Shown here piece after piece: positions 35,657 to 46,310 of a stretch of DNA of 64,000 bases. Each line of letters opens with the position of its first letter. Within the stretch, counting starts at the first letter, position 1. Source of the stretch: Crocodylus rhombifer (taxonomy: Eukaryota; Chordata; Crocodylia; Crocodylidae); the NCBI GenBank assembly GCA_038503035.1, contig JAVSML010024355.1:339388-403387 (forward strand), given 5' to 3'. The notes under the pieces are model-generated. The model saw only the letters and a list, made by a program, of their open reading frames with translations. It did not search any database and had not been told where the DNA came from. The translations under genes were made by a program, and so were the position numbers.

Positions 35657-36111
35657 CTGTATTTATTCACATACCGCATGCACCCTTTCCCCAAAAATCA
35701 GCCCTCCAAAATTGGGGTGTGTATCTTAAGTGTGAATGCCAATTTTCTTTACTGGAATAGAAACAGAGAGGAATAGAAGCATGGTGACACTGTGCTTTAA
35801 TGGCTACCAAAATGGCAGCTGCTTGTCTCTGGCCCAGCAAGCAGCAGGGGCAGACTCCACTGTTAATCCTCTCATAGTCACTAAGGAATTGGCAGTAGAT
35901 TTTTACTGAGCAGCCAAAGCTGTTACCAATTCCTTAGTGACTGCGAGAGGGTTAACACTGTAGCTTGAGCCTGAAACAGCCAATGGCCTGGCTGTGGGAG
36001 AGTGAGTATGCAGTCAGCCAAGACTCTGGACAAATCTTTTTTTTATATATTCTGCCTTCCAGAAGCAAGGTGTGTATCTTATTTGGAGGTCAGTACGATA
36101 TAAAAATACAG
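35657..36111. mobile_element. TA-flanked MITE, Tc1/mariner-like
   Basis: Terminal inverted repeats CTGTATTTATTCACATACC (left) and, in reverse, CTGTATTTTTATATCGTAC (right) are each flanked by TA, as expected for a Tc1/mariner-type target duplication. A GGGGTGTGTATCTTA-type block near 35714 recurs near 36069. The centre has an inverted repeat of about 35 bp (35859-35892 / 35926-35960, containing CACTAAGGAATTGG). The 455-bp element has no transposase. Confidence 0.65.
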
Positions 36112-36689
36112 TAGGACTCCTTTTCTGGTTCATTGTTTATTAGTCTTTGTTCAACCTGAGCGGGTAAGGAGTACAGCACCAGGAACTGAATGACCTGAGT
36201 GGCAGCCTTGGTTTTGTCATTGGTTTGTTATGTAGCTTAGAACAAATCCTCTCCGTCTCAGTTTTCCTGTCAGCTCCATGGGGCTATAACACTGACTTAC
36301 TTTTTCCTTAGAGCCTCTCATGGGTATTATCAGAATTAGTTAAATTTGTAAAGTGTTAGCCATTCAGTGACAATGACAAACTTGTAGATACTGAGATTTC
36401 TGTTTTGCTTCTAGAAAGTGACACAAAGGTAGATGGCACAGAATGAGCCACTTGCCGTTATTTCTATAGGGATGCCAGCACTTTAGCTGTGTGTGAAGAA
36501 AAAACGTGGGCTCCTAAAACTTTCCTCACTCCCAGTCAACTTCTGCTCTGCCTCTTGCTTCCTGCAAGCTACTGTGGTACCTTTTGAGGGAGGGCTTAAT
36601 ACCTGGATGGAAAACAATGGCTTACACTAAGTATGGGTACCAGGTAGGATACAGAAGCATACATGTGTGATGGCGTTAACTCATGCTTA

Positions 36690-37230
36690 TGATCATGATC
36701 CTGGGCTTCCTCTGTACCAGTAAGTTGAAATCAGACGATTGTCAGAGCAGCTGGGGGACTGCAACAGAGTCTGGAATGGATCCCAGTGTGGTTCCCCCTC
36801 TTTCTCTCTCCACCCCCAGGCTTACTGTTCTAGATCTCGGTGTAGTCCCAGACATAGCTGGACAGACCTGCTTGGTGTGGGGTTTAAAGTCCCCACTGGG
36901 GGAAACCAAAGGCTTCCCCCTGTCAGAAGCATCAGTTCTCCATGCTGGGTAGCCAGGCCAGTGCTGCTTGGCACAAGATTTAGAGTTCCCAGAAGTTTCT
37001 GCTCCTCTGCACTGACCTGTCCATCTAGTACTGCTTGGTAAGGGGTTTAAAGCCTTGATGGGGGAAGCCAAAGGCTCTCTTTTCACCCTAACGCCCCACT
37101 GGGAGTCTCTGCTTTGCAGCGCTAGGCAACCCAACCACTGATGTCTAGTGTAGGGTTTAAAGTCCCTGATTGGAAGAGTGAAAGGCCTTTCTCACCCCCT
37201 GCTCAGCCTCCTGCTGGATCTAGAGATAGC
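36690..37230. repeat. Degenerate internally repeated block
   Basis: The motif GGGTTTAAAG(T/C)C followed by (G/A)A(A/G)(A/G)CCAAAGGC recurs near 36881, 37043 and 37153, with a weaker version near 36976. CTGCTTGG precedes several of them. Spacing is irregular (about 68-110 bp), so it is a decayed tandem array rather than a satellite. Short open frames over it are not convincing. Confidence 0.5.
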
Positions 37231-37914
37231 TGATTCTTGGCCAGGTTAAATTTAAGGCATCATACAAATGAGCCACAGAAATATGCTACATTATATGTGG
37301 AACATTTTTGTGACTCATTCCTCCCTTTATGGGATTTTAAATCAGATAACACCCTTACCTATGCTGTTGATTGTGGCATAAATGTAACATGTAAAGGGGG
37401 CCTATGAGGCTTATACATTCTTAAGGAGAGGATGGAATCATGACAGACCTGTTTATGGACACCATGTACAGGGGTTCATAGTTAAAAATAACAGGTATGA
37501 ACGTGAGAGAAAACAAGATGACATGGACCTCTGGGTTGGGAGCTATCTTGTACAGGGCTTTCATTTACATTTGATATGGAAGGCAAGGAAAATCAAGCAG
37601 AAGGATTAAGAAACTGATTTAAAACTTTTTTAAGTCACCGAAATGACTTCATGGGATTTTGGATCAGACCTTTATTGAAGTGCTGTATGGTAGATACATA
37701 ACTGCTCAATGAGTAGTCATCAATAGCTTCATATCTAATTAGGAGATTTTGAATGGATTTTCCCAGAGGTCTGTCCTGGGTCCATTACTGTTTAAAATTT
37801 TCATAATGTGTTGGAGGTTAGGACTGAGTTCAAAATGAACAAGTTTATAGATGACATCTATTTGTGTAGAGTTGAAGGCACTCTGGAGGTCAGGATTAGG
37901 AATCAGAATGCACT

Positions 37915-38640
37915 AAGTACAACTAGTCAAAGAGCCTGAGGCGGAGTTGATTCAGTCTTTGTAGTTTAGTCTAAAATGCAGAGATTAAACTGAGAAACAG
38001 CTGGACAGACATTCACTTTTGATTTAGAAAATGCAGCTGCAGTGACTAAGGCCAGAAGCCGGGGGGAGCTACAGCATGGCTTTCTGGCATGTAGCTAGCA
38101 TGGATTGTGTGTTCACTTCCTCTTCCTGCTGTCCCCCAGGCCCATGGGATTTGCAGTTTAGACTTACAGCAGTAGGATTCTGCAGGGTTCTCATCACTTC
38201 CTCTTCCTGCTTCCAGGTGCCTCTGGGATTTGTAGGCCACAGTCGCACCCAGCAGTAAGTTTTTAGCAGGGCAGGGCAGCTCTGTACTTGGGGGAAGGGA
38301 AATTTAACCTCTCTCTCTGGCCCCAGATGCCAGCTCCCCACTCAACACTTCTCTGCTGCAGCAGAAAGCCCAGCCCAGCTCAGGGCTGGAATGCATACTG
38401 GGATCCTGGGGGACTGTGATTTAACTTGAACGAGGAAGAGGCCTGGAAAGAAGATTCATAAACCAGTTTCACCAAAATCAGTCAAGTCTGATATTACATT
38501 CAGCTAGGTTTACCTTCAACCAGTTTCAGCCATTTTGAAACTGGCTTATGTGCACTGAACTTCTATTCTATTCCAGGTTTAAACCAGTTTCTGATCACTT
38601 AAACTCATTTATGTGTAACTTCTGCCCCTAGCCCTGGAGG
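37915..38640. mobile_element. MITE family A, uninterrupted copy
   Basis: It shares with 21472-21660 the blocks GAGTTGATTCAGTCTTTGTA and GCCAGAAGCCGGGG, and with 46743-46855 the blocks AAACCAGTTTCTGATCACTTA and AACTTCTATTCTATTCCAG. The right terminus in reverse (AGGGGCAGAAGTTACACAT) resembles the AGGTATAGACATTA terminus of the copy at 46311-46855. It separates two collinear halves of an old CR1, so it is an insertion. Target duplication was not resolved. Confidence 0.6.
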
Positions 38641-39375
38641 AATGAGACAAAATGGATTTCAGTAAGCATACGTGCAAAATCCTGCGTGAAGGGTGGAATA
38701 AGCATATACATAAATACAGACTGGGGAGTGGCTGGTTAGGATGTAGTACTGTCAAAAAAGGACCTGGGGCTTATAGTGGACTACAAGCTGAATACAAGTC
38801 AATAGTGTCCTCTTGCTGTGAAAGAAGCCAATAGCTCACCAAGTTTTCTTAACAAGGGTGTTGCTTGCAAGTTAAATGAAGTGATTCTCTCATTACATTC
38901 AGCACTGGTAAAGCCTCAGCTGGAGTACTGTGTCCAGTGTTGGGCAGTGCATTTCAAGAAAGACATGGACAAATTGGAAAGAGTCCAGTGGACAGGAACA
39001 AAAATGATTAGAGGTCCAGGAAACATAATTTAAAAATTTTGGAAGAACTGAGATTGTTTAGTTTGCAGAAGAAAAGACTGAGGGAGGATTTGATAACAGT
39101 CTTCAAATACTCTTATAAAGAGGATGGTGATAGATAATTCTCTGTGGCTCCAAGAGAAAGGACAAGAAATAATAGTCTTAAATTGCAGCAAGGGAAATTT
39201 AAGTGGGATATTAAGAAAACTTCCAATGTTGTTGTTAAGCATCAGAAAAAATTACCAAAAGAGGTTGTGAAATCTCCATCCTTGGAAGTTTTAGGAGCAG
39301 GTTACACAAATTCTTGATTGGAATGGTTTAAACAGGGATGAACCTACCTTGAGCAGAGGGTTGTACTAGATCAGT

Positions 39376-39594
39376 GGTTTTCAACTTTTTCTTATTTGCA
39401 GACCCCTAAAAATTTTCAAATGGAAGTACAAACACCTAAAAAAATTTCAAATGGAGATGCGGACCCTTTTGGAAATGGAATGCCTTTTCTAGGATCTGAA
39501 ACTTTATTTTCAGTCATCTATTGCAGACTTCTTAGACATAGTCGGTGCACCCCTAGGGGTCTGCAGACCACAGACTGAAAACCACTAGAGTAAA
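39376..39594. mobile_element. hAT-Charlie-like MITE in CR1 3' end
   Basis: It begins CAGTGGTTTTCAACTTTTT and ends with the inverted GACTGAAAACCACTA, the classical CAGTGGTTTTCAA hAT terminus. Inside are TTGCAGACCCCTAAAAATTT and GGGGTCTGCAGACCACAG. The interrupted CR1 reads through as ...TACTAGAT | CACCTGTTGAGG, leaving GAGTAAAT as a decayed 8-bp duplicate (5 of 8 positions). It is non-coding. Confidence 0.82.
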
Positions 39595-39632
39595 TCACCT
39601 GTTGAGGTGCTTTCCAGCCCTATGGTCATTTA

Positions 39633-41071
39633 TGTAGCAGTCATGAAAGATGATTCTAGTGAAACAGTTTTGACTCTCAGAGAAAGCAAGGCCAGATTTC
39701 AAGAAGTCAGAAAGAAGGAGGATCACAATAGACAAGATGAGAAATTATAAGGATAGACAAGAACAGCAGCAGTGACAAAGGATAGATTCCGGAGATTTTA
39801 TATAGTGCAACTTTATTCAGCAACAACATCAACATGGGGAGCAGTGGCATAACCAGAGTGGGGAGACCAGGATAGCCACCCCAGGAATGGATATGGGGAA
39901 AGAATGAGGTGGAAAAAAATATCTGCCACTGCAGCCACATGACGGCACCAGCAGCACTAGTGACAACTAGAAATTACTGCTCTCTCTGTGTGGCAGCTGC
40001 CCCAGATGCCCAGCCAAATCATTATGCCACTGATGGTGAAAGATGAAAGATGGGCTTGTATTTATGTGTATTTACTCTCTAATTTTAAGTGTTAGCTACT
40101 ACAGAATGGCCCAAATTAAAACCCCCTATGGGAATCCCTCCAAACTTTGGGTAACTCTGTGATTCAACCCACTCTCTAATGTATACTGTCACTGTCAGTC
40201 ATTGTAGCAGCATTCACATTTACAGCTTGATCTGACTTCCAGTACATGACATATATTGAGTCTGATTTTGTAAGATAGGCAGGGATGTGAGCCAAGTTTG
40301 GCAGGACCAGATTGAGTTCTTACTTTGTTTTATCTGTCAGCTTTAGTGAAGAAAACTTGGTTTGCTTTGTCATGCCTTGCTAAAGTGTAAAATGTAGATA
40401 TCACACAGCTAGCCAGTAGTGATAAACCATGGCATTGTTAAAAATTGGCTCACATCATCTACTTAATCTTGCTTCAGATTTTATGCCAAAAGGATTATTC
40501 TTTTAATATACAGATAATAATGGACATAATTTTGTTAAATATAAAGTTTTTCCCCAATCAAGGAATAATCCTCAAATCATTTTTTTAAGTCTCATTTTGG
40601 TGACTTTGCTCTTCTCAGCCATATAGTGTCCATCATGATCAGAAACAAATTATTGCAAGTTTGTCCTGACCATCTTTGAGACTCAGGCTGGTTTGGAATA
40701 ATGTTGCTTGCTTTGTATTATTTTTCTAGATCTGAGTGTTCTCATTTTTCTACTCATTATCATTTTGGAGAAAGCATCAAACACAATACCAGTGAAGGGA
40801 GGATAATGGTAAAAAAAGACCTACTGTGAATAAATTCTCTGAACATGACATCTGCAAATGCAATTAGCATACTATTGAACAAGTTACTGGCTAAAAATAG
40901 TTCTGATGATTAACAGATTGTTTCATGGCCCTATTGAAGTTTACGTAGTGTATCTACTTTCTCCATATGCATCTAGTTATCCTCCATGTTTGGCTGATGC
41001 TAGACTTCATAAAGCCACATGACAGGGGAAAAAGAGTTTATAGTCAATTCGTTGTCAGTTTGCAACTCATT
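39633..41071. other. No recognised feature
   Basis: AT-rich DNA between the old split CR1 and the MITE at 41072. Nothing in it was recognised. Confidence 0.55.
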
Positions 41072-41612
41072 GGGCGCTTTCAGACGAGTGTGCACGTGCC
41101 TCTTGCCCCACCTCAAACCTGCTTGCCAGGGCAGGTTTTTGTACTGCTGGGGCCAGGACAGGGCAGCTTTTTATACTGCTGGGGACAGCACAGGTCCTGG
41201 CCCCAGGCTCTAGCTCCCCCTGGCTGCAGATCCGGGAGGAGCCAGACAGGCTTATTTTGCCCCAGGTGGCACAATTTAGATGTTAGATGTTAGGGTCGGA
41301 AGGGACCTCTATAGATCATCGAGTCCGACCCCCTGCATAGGCAGGAAAGAGTGCCGGGTTCAGATGACCCCAGCCAGATGCCCATCCAATTTCCTCTTGA
41401 AGACCCCCAGGGTAGGGGACAACACCATCTCCCTTGGGAGCCCATTCCAGATTTTGGCCACCCTAGCTGTGAAGAAGTTCCTCGTAATTATCCAAAGTGC
41501 ATGTCTGAGCATGTGCGCTGAGGCAAAAAGCCTTGGCTCAAATTTGCACCACTTCTATTTGAGCTGCTGCAAGCACATGTGCTCGCATGTGTGGATGCTC
41601 TCATTGGATGTA
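41072..41612. mobile_element. MITE split by a CR1 tail
   Basis: The left terminus GGGCGCTTTCAGACGAGTG and the inverted right terminus GAGAGCATCCACACATGCG are similar. The right part (41489-41612), read in reverse, matches 51963-52072 block by block (GCTTGCAGCAGCTCAAA, GCAAATTTGAGC, GGCTTTTTGCCTCAG). The left part is GC-rich with two GTACTGCTGGGG-like repeats. A CR1 3' end sits between the halves. Confidence 0.5.
41278..41488 (-). mobile_element. CR1 3'-end fragment, minus strand
   Basis: The left edge TAGATGTTAGATGTTAGGGT is the reversed CR1 tail, followed by GGTCGGAAGGGACCTCTATA and ATCATCGAGTCCGACCCCC. The ORF2 end follows (reverse of GAACTTCTTCACAGCTAGG). It is about 210 bp long and severely truncated. 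Confidence 0.9.
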
Positions 41613-41693
41613 TCTACATGTGTCCCTATGGTGCAGTTGTTACTGTGCCATACTGGCGGTGGATGGTTATTTTTAGCCACTATGTCACTATAG

Positions 41694-42538
41694 CTGCAGC
41701 ATCAGAGACTGCGTGCCATCAGGGACTGCGAGCAGGAGATAGACTCCTACTGCCAGGCTCTTCTCCCCCAGGAGCCGCAAGGTAGAGCACCGTCTCCCTC
41801 CAGGACTAAGGAGGACTCTGGGACCTCCTGCTCTGCCCAGTCAGGGGCATGGACCAAGGTGGTCAAGGGCCCTAAGGCCCGCCGCACCAAGGCCCCTCCC
41901 TCGCCGGAGCTTAGCAACAGGTTCGCACCTCTTGCAGCCCCAGCAGAGCCTGCTCAGTTGCCAGCTCCCGCAGGCAACCCAGGCTCAACCGCAGCTACTG
42001 CCCCCACTCTCCCCAAGACAAAACAAAAGGTGTTTGTTGTGGGAGACTCCATCCTGTGGGGCACTGAGGGGGCAATCTGCCACCCCGACCCCTTAGCCCG
42101 GGAAGTCTGCTGCTTCCCGGGGGCTGCAGCCGAGACATTGCGGAGAGGATCCCACAGCTCCTCCGGCCCACAGACCACTACCCTATGCTCCTTATTCACG
42201 TGGGCACCAATGACACGGCTTGGAGCACCCCCAGCCAGGTCATGAGGCGCTACAGGGAATTGGGAGTGGGGCTTAGGGGTCTGGGAGCTCAGGTGGTGTA
42301 TTTGTCGATCCTCCCAGTCTCGGGCTATGGGCTGAGGAGGGAGAGGAGGATCCACGCAGTGAACCAAAGACTGTGGAGCTGGTGTCATCGGGAAGGCTTT
42401 GGCTTCCACGACCACAGCCCGCTCTTTGGCGAGAGAGGCAGTGAGCTGCTGGGAAGAGATGGCCTCCACCTCTCTCCCCTGGGGAGGAGGCTCTTCTCAG
42501 CCAGGCTGGCTGACCTGCTCCACCGGGCTTTAAACTAA
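41694..42538 (+). pseudogene. CR1 ORF1 with SGNH esterase domain, frameshifted
   Basis: The frame is open from 41694 (QRLRAIRDCEQEID, probably the end of a coiled coil) through a proline/alanine-rich linker into KVFVVGDSILWG, block I of an SGNH/GDSL hydrolase with its nucleophile serine. A one-base loss near 42130 shifts the frame. From about 42132 the reading continues in the next frame with HVGTNDTA (block III) and RDGLHLSP (block V with the Asp-His pair), ending at TAA 42536-42538. An esterase ORF1 is known for vertebrate CR1 elements; the protein acts in the ribonucleoprotein particle. Because the shift lies between the catalytic blocks, this copy cannot make the whole domain. Confidence 0.9.
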
Positions 42539-42654
42539 GCCCACTGGGGGATGGGGGGACTACTGCCACTGCTGGCCCGCTGAGCAACCCTTGCAAAGCC
42601 AGCAGACCAAGGCACTTAAGGGAGCCCACCCCTGCCCCAGCCCTGGCACAATCT

Positions 42655-45450
42655 GTGAGCAAGGCAAGAGCCTGCAAGGGCACATTTGCCTGCTTGTACA
42701 CTAATCCCAGGAGCCTGGGCAACAAGCAGGATGAGCTCATCCTCCTGCTCAGTGCAAAAAATTATGACGTCATTGGGATAACGGAGACCTGGTGGGACTC
42801 CACCCATGACTGGACCACGGGTATAGAGGGCTATACCCTGTACAGGAGGGATCGTGTTGACAAAAGGGGCGGGGGTGTAGCTCTCTATGTGAAGGAAAGC
42901 TACATGTCCCTGCAAGCTGATGTTGGCGACCGGCATGGACAGCTAGAGACCCTCTGGGTAAAAATTTGTGGGGAATACGGCACAGGGGACACAACGGTGG
43001 GAGTCTACTACAGACCTCCCACTCAAAGTCCTGAGCTTGACCAGGAGTTCGCCCGGGAACTGACTGAGGCCGCTTGCTCCAGGACCTTGGTTGTCATGGG
43101 TGACTTCAATTACCCGGACATCTCGTGGGAAGATCACTCAGCAAAATCCGAGCGGTCGCAAAGCTTTCTCTCATGCGTGGATGACCTCTACCTGACTCAA
43201 GAAGTCTATGGGCCAACGAGAGGCAAAGCGCTGCTCGACCTGGTACTGGCTACGGGGGTCAACCTAATCGGCGACCTAGTGATTGATGGGAAGCTGGGTG
43301 ACAGTGACCACGAGCTGATCACCTTCACCATCTGCCGTAAAGCTGGCAAATCAGTCAGCAGCACAGAAGTCCTTGACTTCAGAAAAGCCGACTTTGACAA
43401 GCTCAAGAGGCTTGTCAGTCAGGCCCTCAGGGACCGTGACCCCAGGGAGATGGGAGTTCAAGAAGAGTGGTTGCTTCTCAAGGAAGTGATCCTCAATGCA
43501 CAAGCCAAATCTATTCCAATACGGAGGAAAGGCAGCAAGAAGGCACAGCAGCCCCCCTGGCTCTCCAGGGACCTAGCTGACCTCCTGTGGCTAAAAAGGA
43601 AAGCCTACAAAGGATGGAGGACGGGATTCACCTCCAAGGAGGATTATTCTGTGCTGGTCCGGATCTGCAGGGAGCAAACCAGGAAAGCCAAGGCTGCAAC
43701 TGAACTCCAACTAGCTTCAGGCATCAAGGACAACAAAAAGTCCTTTTTCAGATATGTGGGGAGCCGGAGGAAAAGCAAGGGCAATGTTGGACCCCTGCTA
43801 AACCAGATGGGGCAACTGACAACTGACGCCCAGGAAAAAGCCAACCTATTAAATAGGTACTTTGTGTCAGTCTTTCATCAGTCCCACGGGACGCCCATGC
43901 CTGCTATGGGACAGGGAGATCTGGGTGATGGGGATCCCCTACCCTCCATAAATGCTGACCTTGTGAAGGAACACCTTGAGAAGCTGGATACCTTCAAGTC
44001 AGCCGGCCCTGACAATCTGCACCCCAGGGTACTCAAGGAGCTGGCGAGCGTCATAGCCCAGCCCCTGGCACGGATCTTTGAAAACTCCTGGGTCTCTGGT
44101 GTAGTGCCCGAAGACTGGAAGAAGGCCAATGTGGTGCCGATCTTCAAGAAAGGGAGGAAAGTGGATCCGGCTAACTATAGGCCCATTAGCCTGACTTCTA
44201 TCCTGGGGAAGATCTTAGAAAAGTTTATTAAGGAGGCCATCCTTGAGGGACTGGCCCAGGCTAACATCCTAAGGGATAGCCAGCATGGGTTTGTTGCGGG
44301 TAGGTCTTGTTTGACCAATCTCATTTCCTTCTATGACCAGGTGACCTATCACCTGGACGAGGGAGATGAGATTGATGTCATATATCTTGACTTCAAAAAA
44401 GCTTTTGATCTGGTATCCCATGATCACCTCTTGGCCAAACTGCCCAGTTGTGGCCTTGGCTCCACCACGATCCGCTGGCTGGGAAATTGGCTCCGTAGTC
44501 GGACCCAGAGGGTTGTGATTGATGGCAGTCACTCATCGTGGTGCCCTGTGACCAGTGGGGTCCCTCAAGGCTCTGTCCTGGGACCCATACTGTTCAACAT
44601 CTTCATTAATGATGTGGGCATTGGAGTCAGGAGTGGACTGGCCAAGTTCGCCGATGACACCAAACTTTGGGGCAAAGCATCCACGCCAGAAGATAGGCGG
44701 GTGATCCAGGCTGACCTGGACAAGCTCAGCAAATGAGCAGACGAGAACCTCATGGTGTTTAACACCGAAAAATGCAAGGTTCTCCACCTTGGGAGGAAAA
44801 ACCTGCAGCACCCTTATAGGCTCGGCAGTGCTACGTTGGATAGCACTACAGAAGAAAGAGACTTGGGGGTCATCATTGACCACAAGATGAACATGAGCCT
44901 GCAATGCGATGCTGCGGCTAATAAAGCGACCAAAATGCTGGCGTGCATCCATAGATGCTTCTCGAGCAAATCCCGGGACGTCATTCTCCCCTTGTACTCG
45001 GCCTTGGTGATGCCGCAGCTGGAGTACTGTGTCCAGTTTTGGGCTCCACAATTCAAAAAGGATGTGGAGAAGCTTGAGAGAGTCCAGAGGAGAGCCACGC
45101 GCATGATCAGAGGACAGGAAAACAGATCTTACGATGACAGGCTGAGAGACACGGGACTCTTTAGCCTGGAAAAGCGTAGGCTCAGGGGTGATCTGATCGT
45201 CACCTATAAGTTTACCAGGGGTGACCATCAGGATCTGGGGGAACGTTTGTTCACCAGAGCGCCCCAAGGGATGAGTAGGTCAAACGGTCACAAACTCCTG
45301 CAAGACTGCTTCAGGCTGGACATAAGGAAGAATTTCTTTACTGTCCGAGCCCCCAAGGTCTGGAACAGTCTGCCAGCGGAGGTGGTTCAAGCACCTACAC
45401 TGAACACCTTCAAGAGTAAATTGGATGCTTATCTTGCTGGGATCCTATGA
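42655..45450 (+). pseudogene. CR1 ORF2 (endonuclease + RT) with one in-frame stop
   Basis: The frame covers 932 codons counting from GTG 42655; the true start may lie slightly upstream. Residues 15-219 form an APE-type endonuclease: YTNPRSL (15-21), ITETWW (42-47, catalytic Glu44), MGDFNYPD (Asp150, Asn152) and GDSDHELI (Ser217-Asp218-His219). The reverse transcriptase follows with NYRPISLTS, IYLDFKKAFD (catalytic Asp579), GVPQGSVLGP and FADD (665-668). The C-terminal region has RPQ-like MPQLEYCVQFWAP, RRATRMIRG and FSLEKRRLRGDL. The only disabling lesion seen is TGA at 44734-44736, where the sister copy at 22.6 kb has TGG. The frame is otherwise open to TGA at 45448-45450. It stops after the RT catalytic core, so a truncated protein retaining EN and RT motifs is conceivable. 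Confidence 0.94.
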
Positions 45451-46036
45451 CCCCAGCTGACTTCCTGCCCTTTGGGCGGAGGGCTGGACTCGATGATCTC
45501 TCGAGGTCCCTTCCAGCCCTGATGTCTATGAAATCTATGAAATCATGTTTTGTAGCATCTCATGGAGATGTACTCAATACAAAGTAAGTAATTATTTGAA
45601 ATATCTTGGGATTTTTACATTCAAGTGTAGAAACTGTTTATTTAGACATGTTTAGGTTTGTCAAAATGTACCTAGAGAAGTTTATATGCATGACCTTTCT
45701 TTTCATTATAAATGTAACCTTTTTATTGATTGTGGATGCATGTCCAGAAATACAAAATTTCACTGTATAACCATGTAGGTGAATCTTTAAGTATATTCAT
45801 TTCTTTTTTTTTGTTTATGGTTGCAGTAAAATATATTCACTAAACACAACATTAGGAGTTCTCCAAACAAATGACATCCTGTTGCTGAATACATAGTTGC
45901 ATTGATCATAATTGATCAACAGGAGTAATATACTGTTGTTTCATTCACAAGGAAGGAAATAGAGCTGACAGGAGTACTGTGTAACAGGCTTCTAAATTTC
46001 TGTGCTACAGAGAACCCTGACAGAAGCTTATTCAGT

Positions 46037-46070
46037 CTGAATGCTTGGCTTTTATCAGCTATAATACAAT
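46037..46070. repeat. Exact 34-bp direct repeat, left copy
   Basis: Starts CTGAATGCTTGGCTTTTATC and is identical over 34 bases to 46935-46968. The copies bracket an 864-bp interval containing MITEs. Confidence 0.97.
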
Positions 46071-46108
46071 TTTTAGATTTAAAGACACTTATATTTGTAC
46101 TAGCCAAT

Positions 46109-46200
46109 GGGTATGCCTACACTGCAGACTGCAGTTTAACTGCAGTCCATGTAAACATACTTGTGCTAACATTAAGCTGGCTATCACATGTATGATAACT
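46109..46200. repeat. Possible MITE end
   Basis: GGGTATGCCTACACTGCAGA followed by the palindromic CTGCAGTTTAACTGCAG resembles the GGGTATGTCTACACTGCA terminus common to non-autonomous DNA transposons of amniotes. The far end was not identified. Confidence 0.4.
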
Positions 46201-46310
46201 GTATAAAAGGTCTGGGACAGGTTTTGCAATCTGTGCTGAGCTGCCTCAGCTATGCTGTTGTTAGTACTGAAACCTGCTAGTTATTGTGATGAGGTGGATT
46301 ATCTCTTTAT

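Larger units (their letters stand above)
37745..39632 (+). mobile_element. Old CR1 LINE split by two DNA transposons
   Basis: 37745-37914 is the RT region (CAGAGGTCTGTCCTGGGTCC for the QGSVLGP motif, TTTATAGATGACATC for FADD). 38645-39375 carries the remainder: AAGCCTCAGCTGGAGTACTG, AAATTGGAAAGAGTCCAG and AAAAGACTGAGGGAGGATTTG. 39595-39632 is the 3' UTR. The three pieces are collinear with a single 5'-truncated CR1 of about 950 bp. All frames are decayed; the longest remnant, at 38818-39033, keeps KPQLEYCVQ. Confidence 0.8.
41690..45543 (+). mobile_element. Nearly complete young CR1 LINE
   Basis: A 3.85-kb element containing most of ORF1, all of ORF2 and a 3' UTR ending in TGTCTATGAAATCTATGAAA repeats. 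The 5' UTR and the start of ORF1 are missing, the left edge abutting MITE-like DNA at 41613-41690. Damage is light: one frameshift in ORF1 and one in-frame stop in ORF2. Similarity of roughly 95% to 22558-24789 marks a recently active subfamily. Confidence 0.95.
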
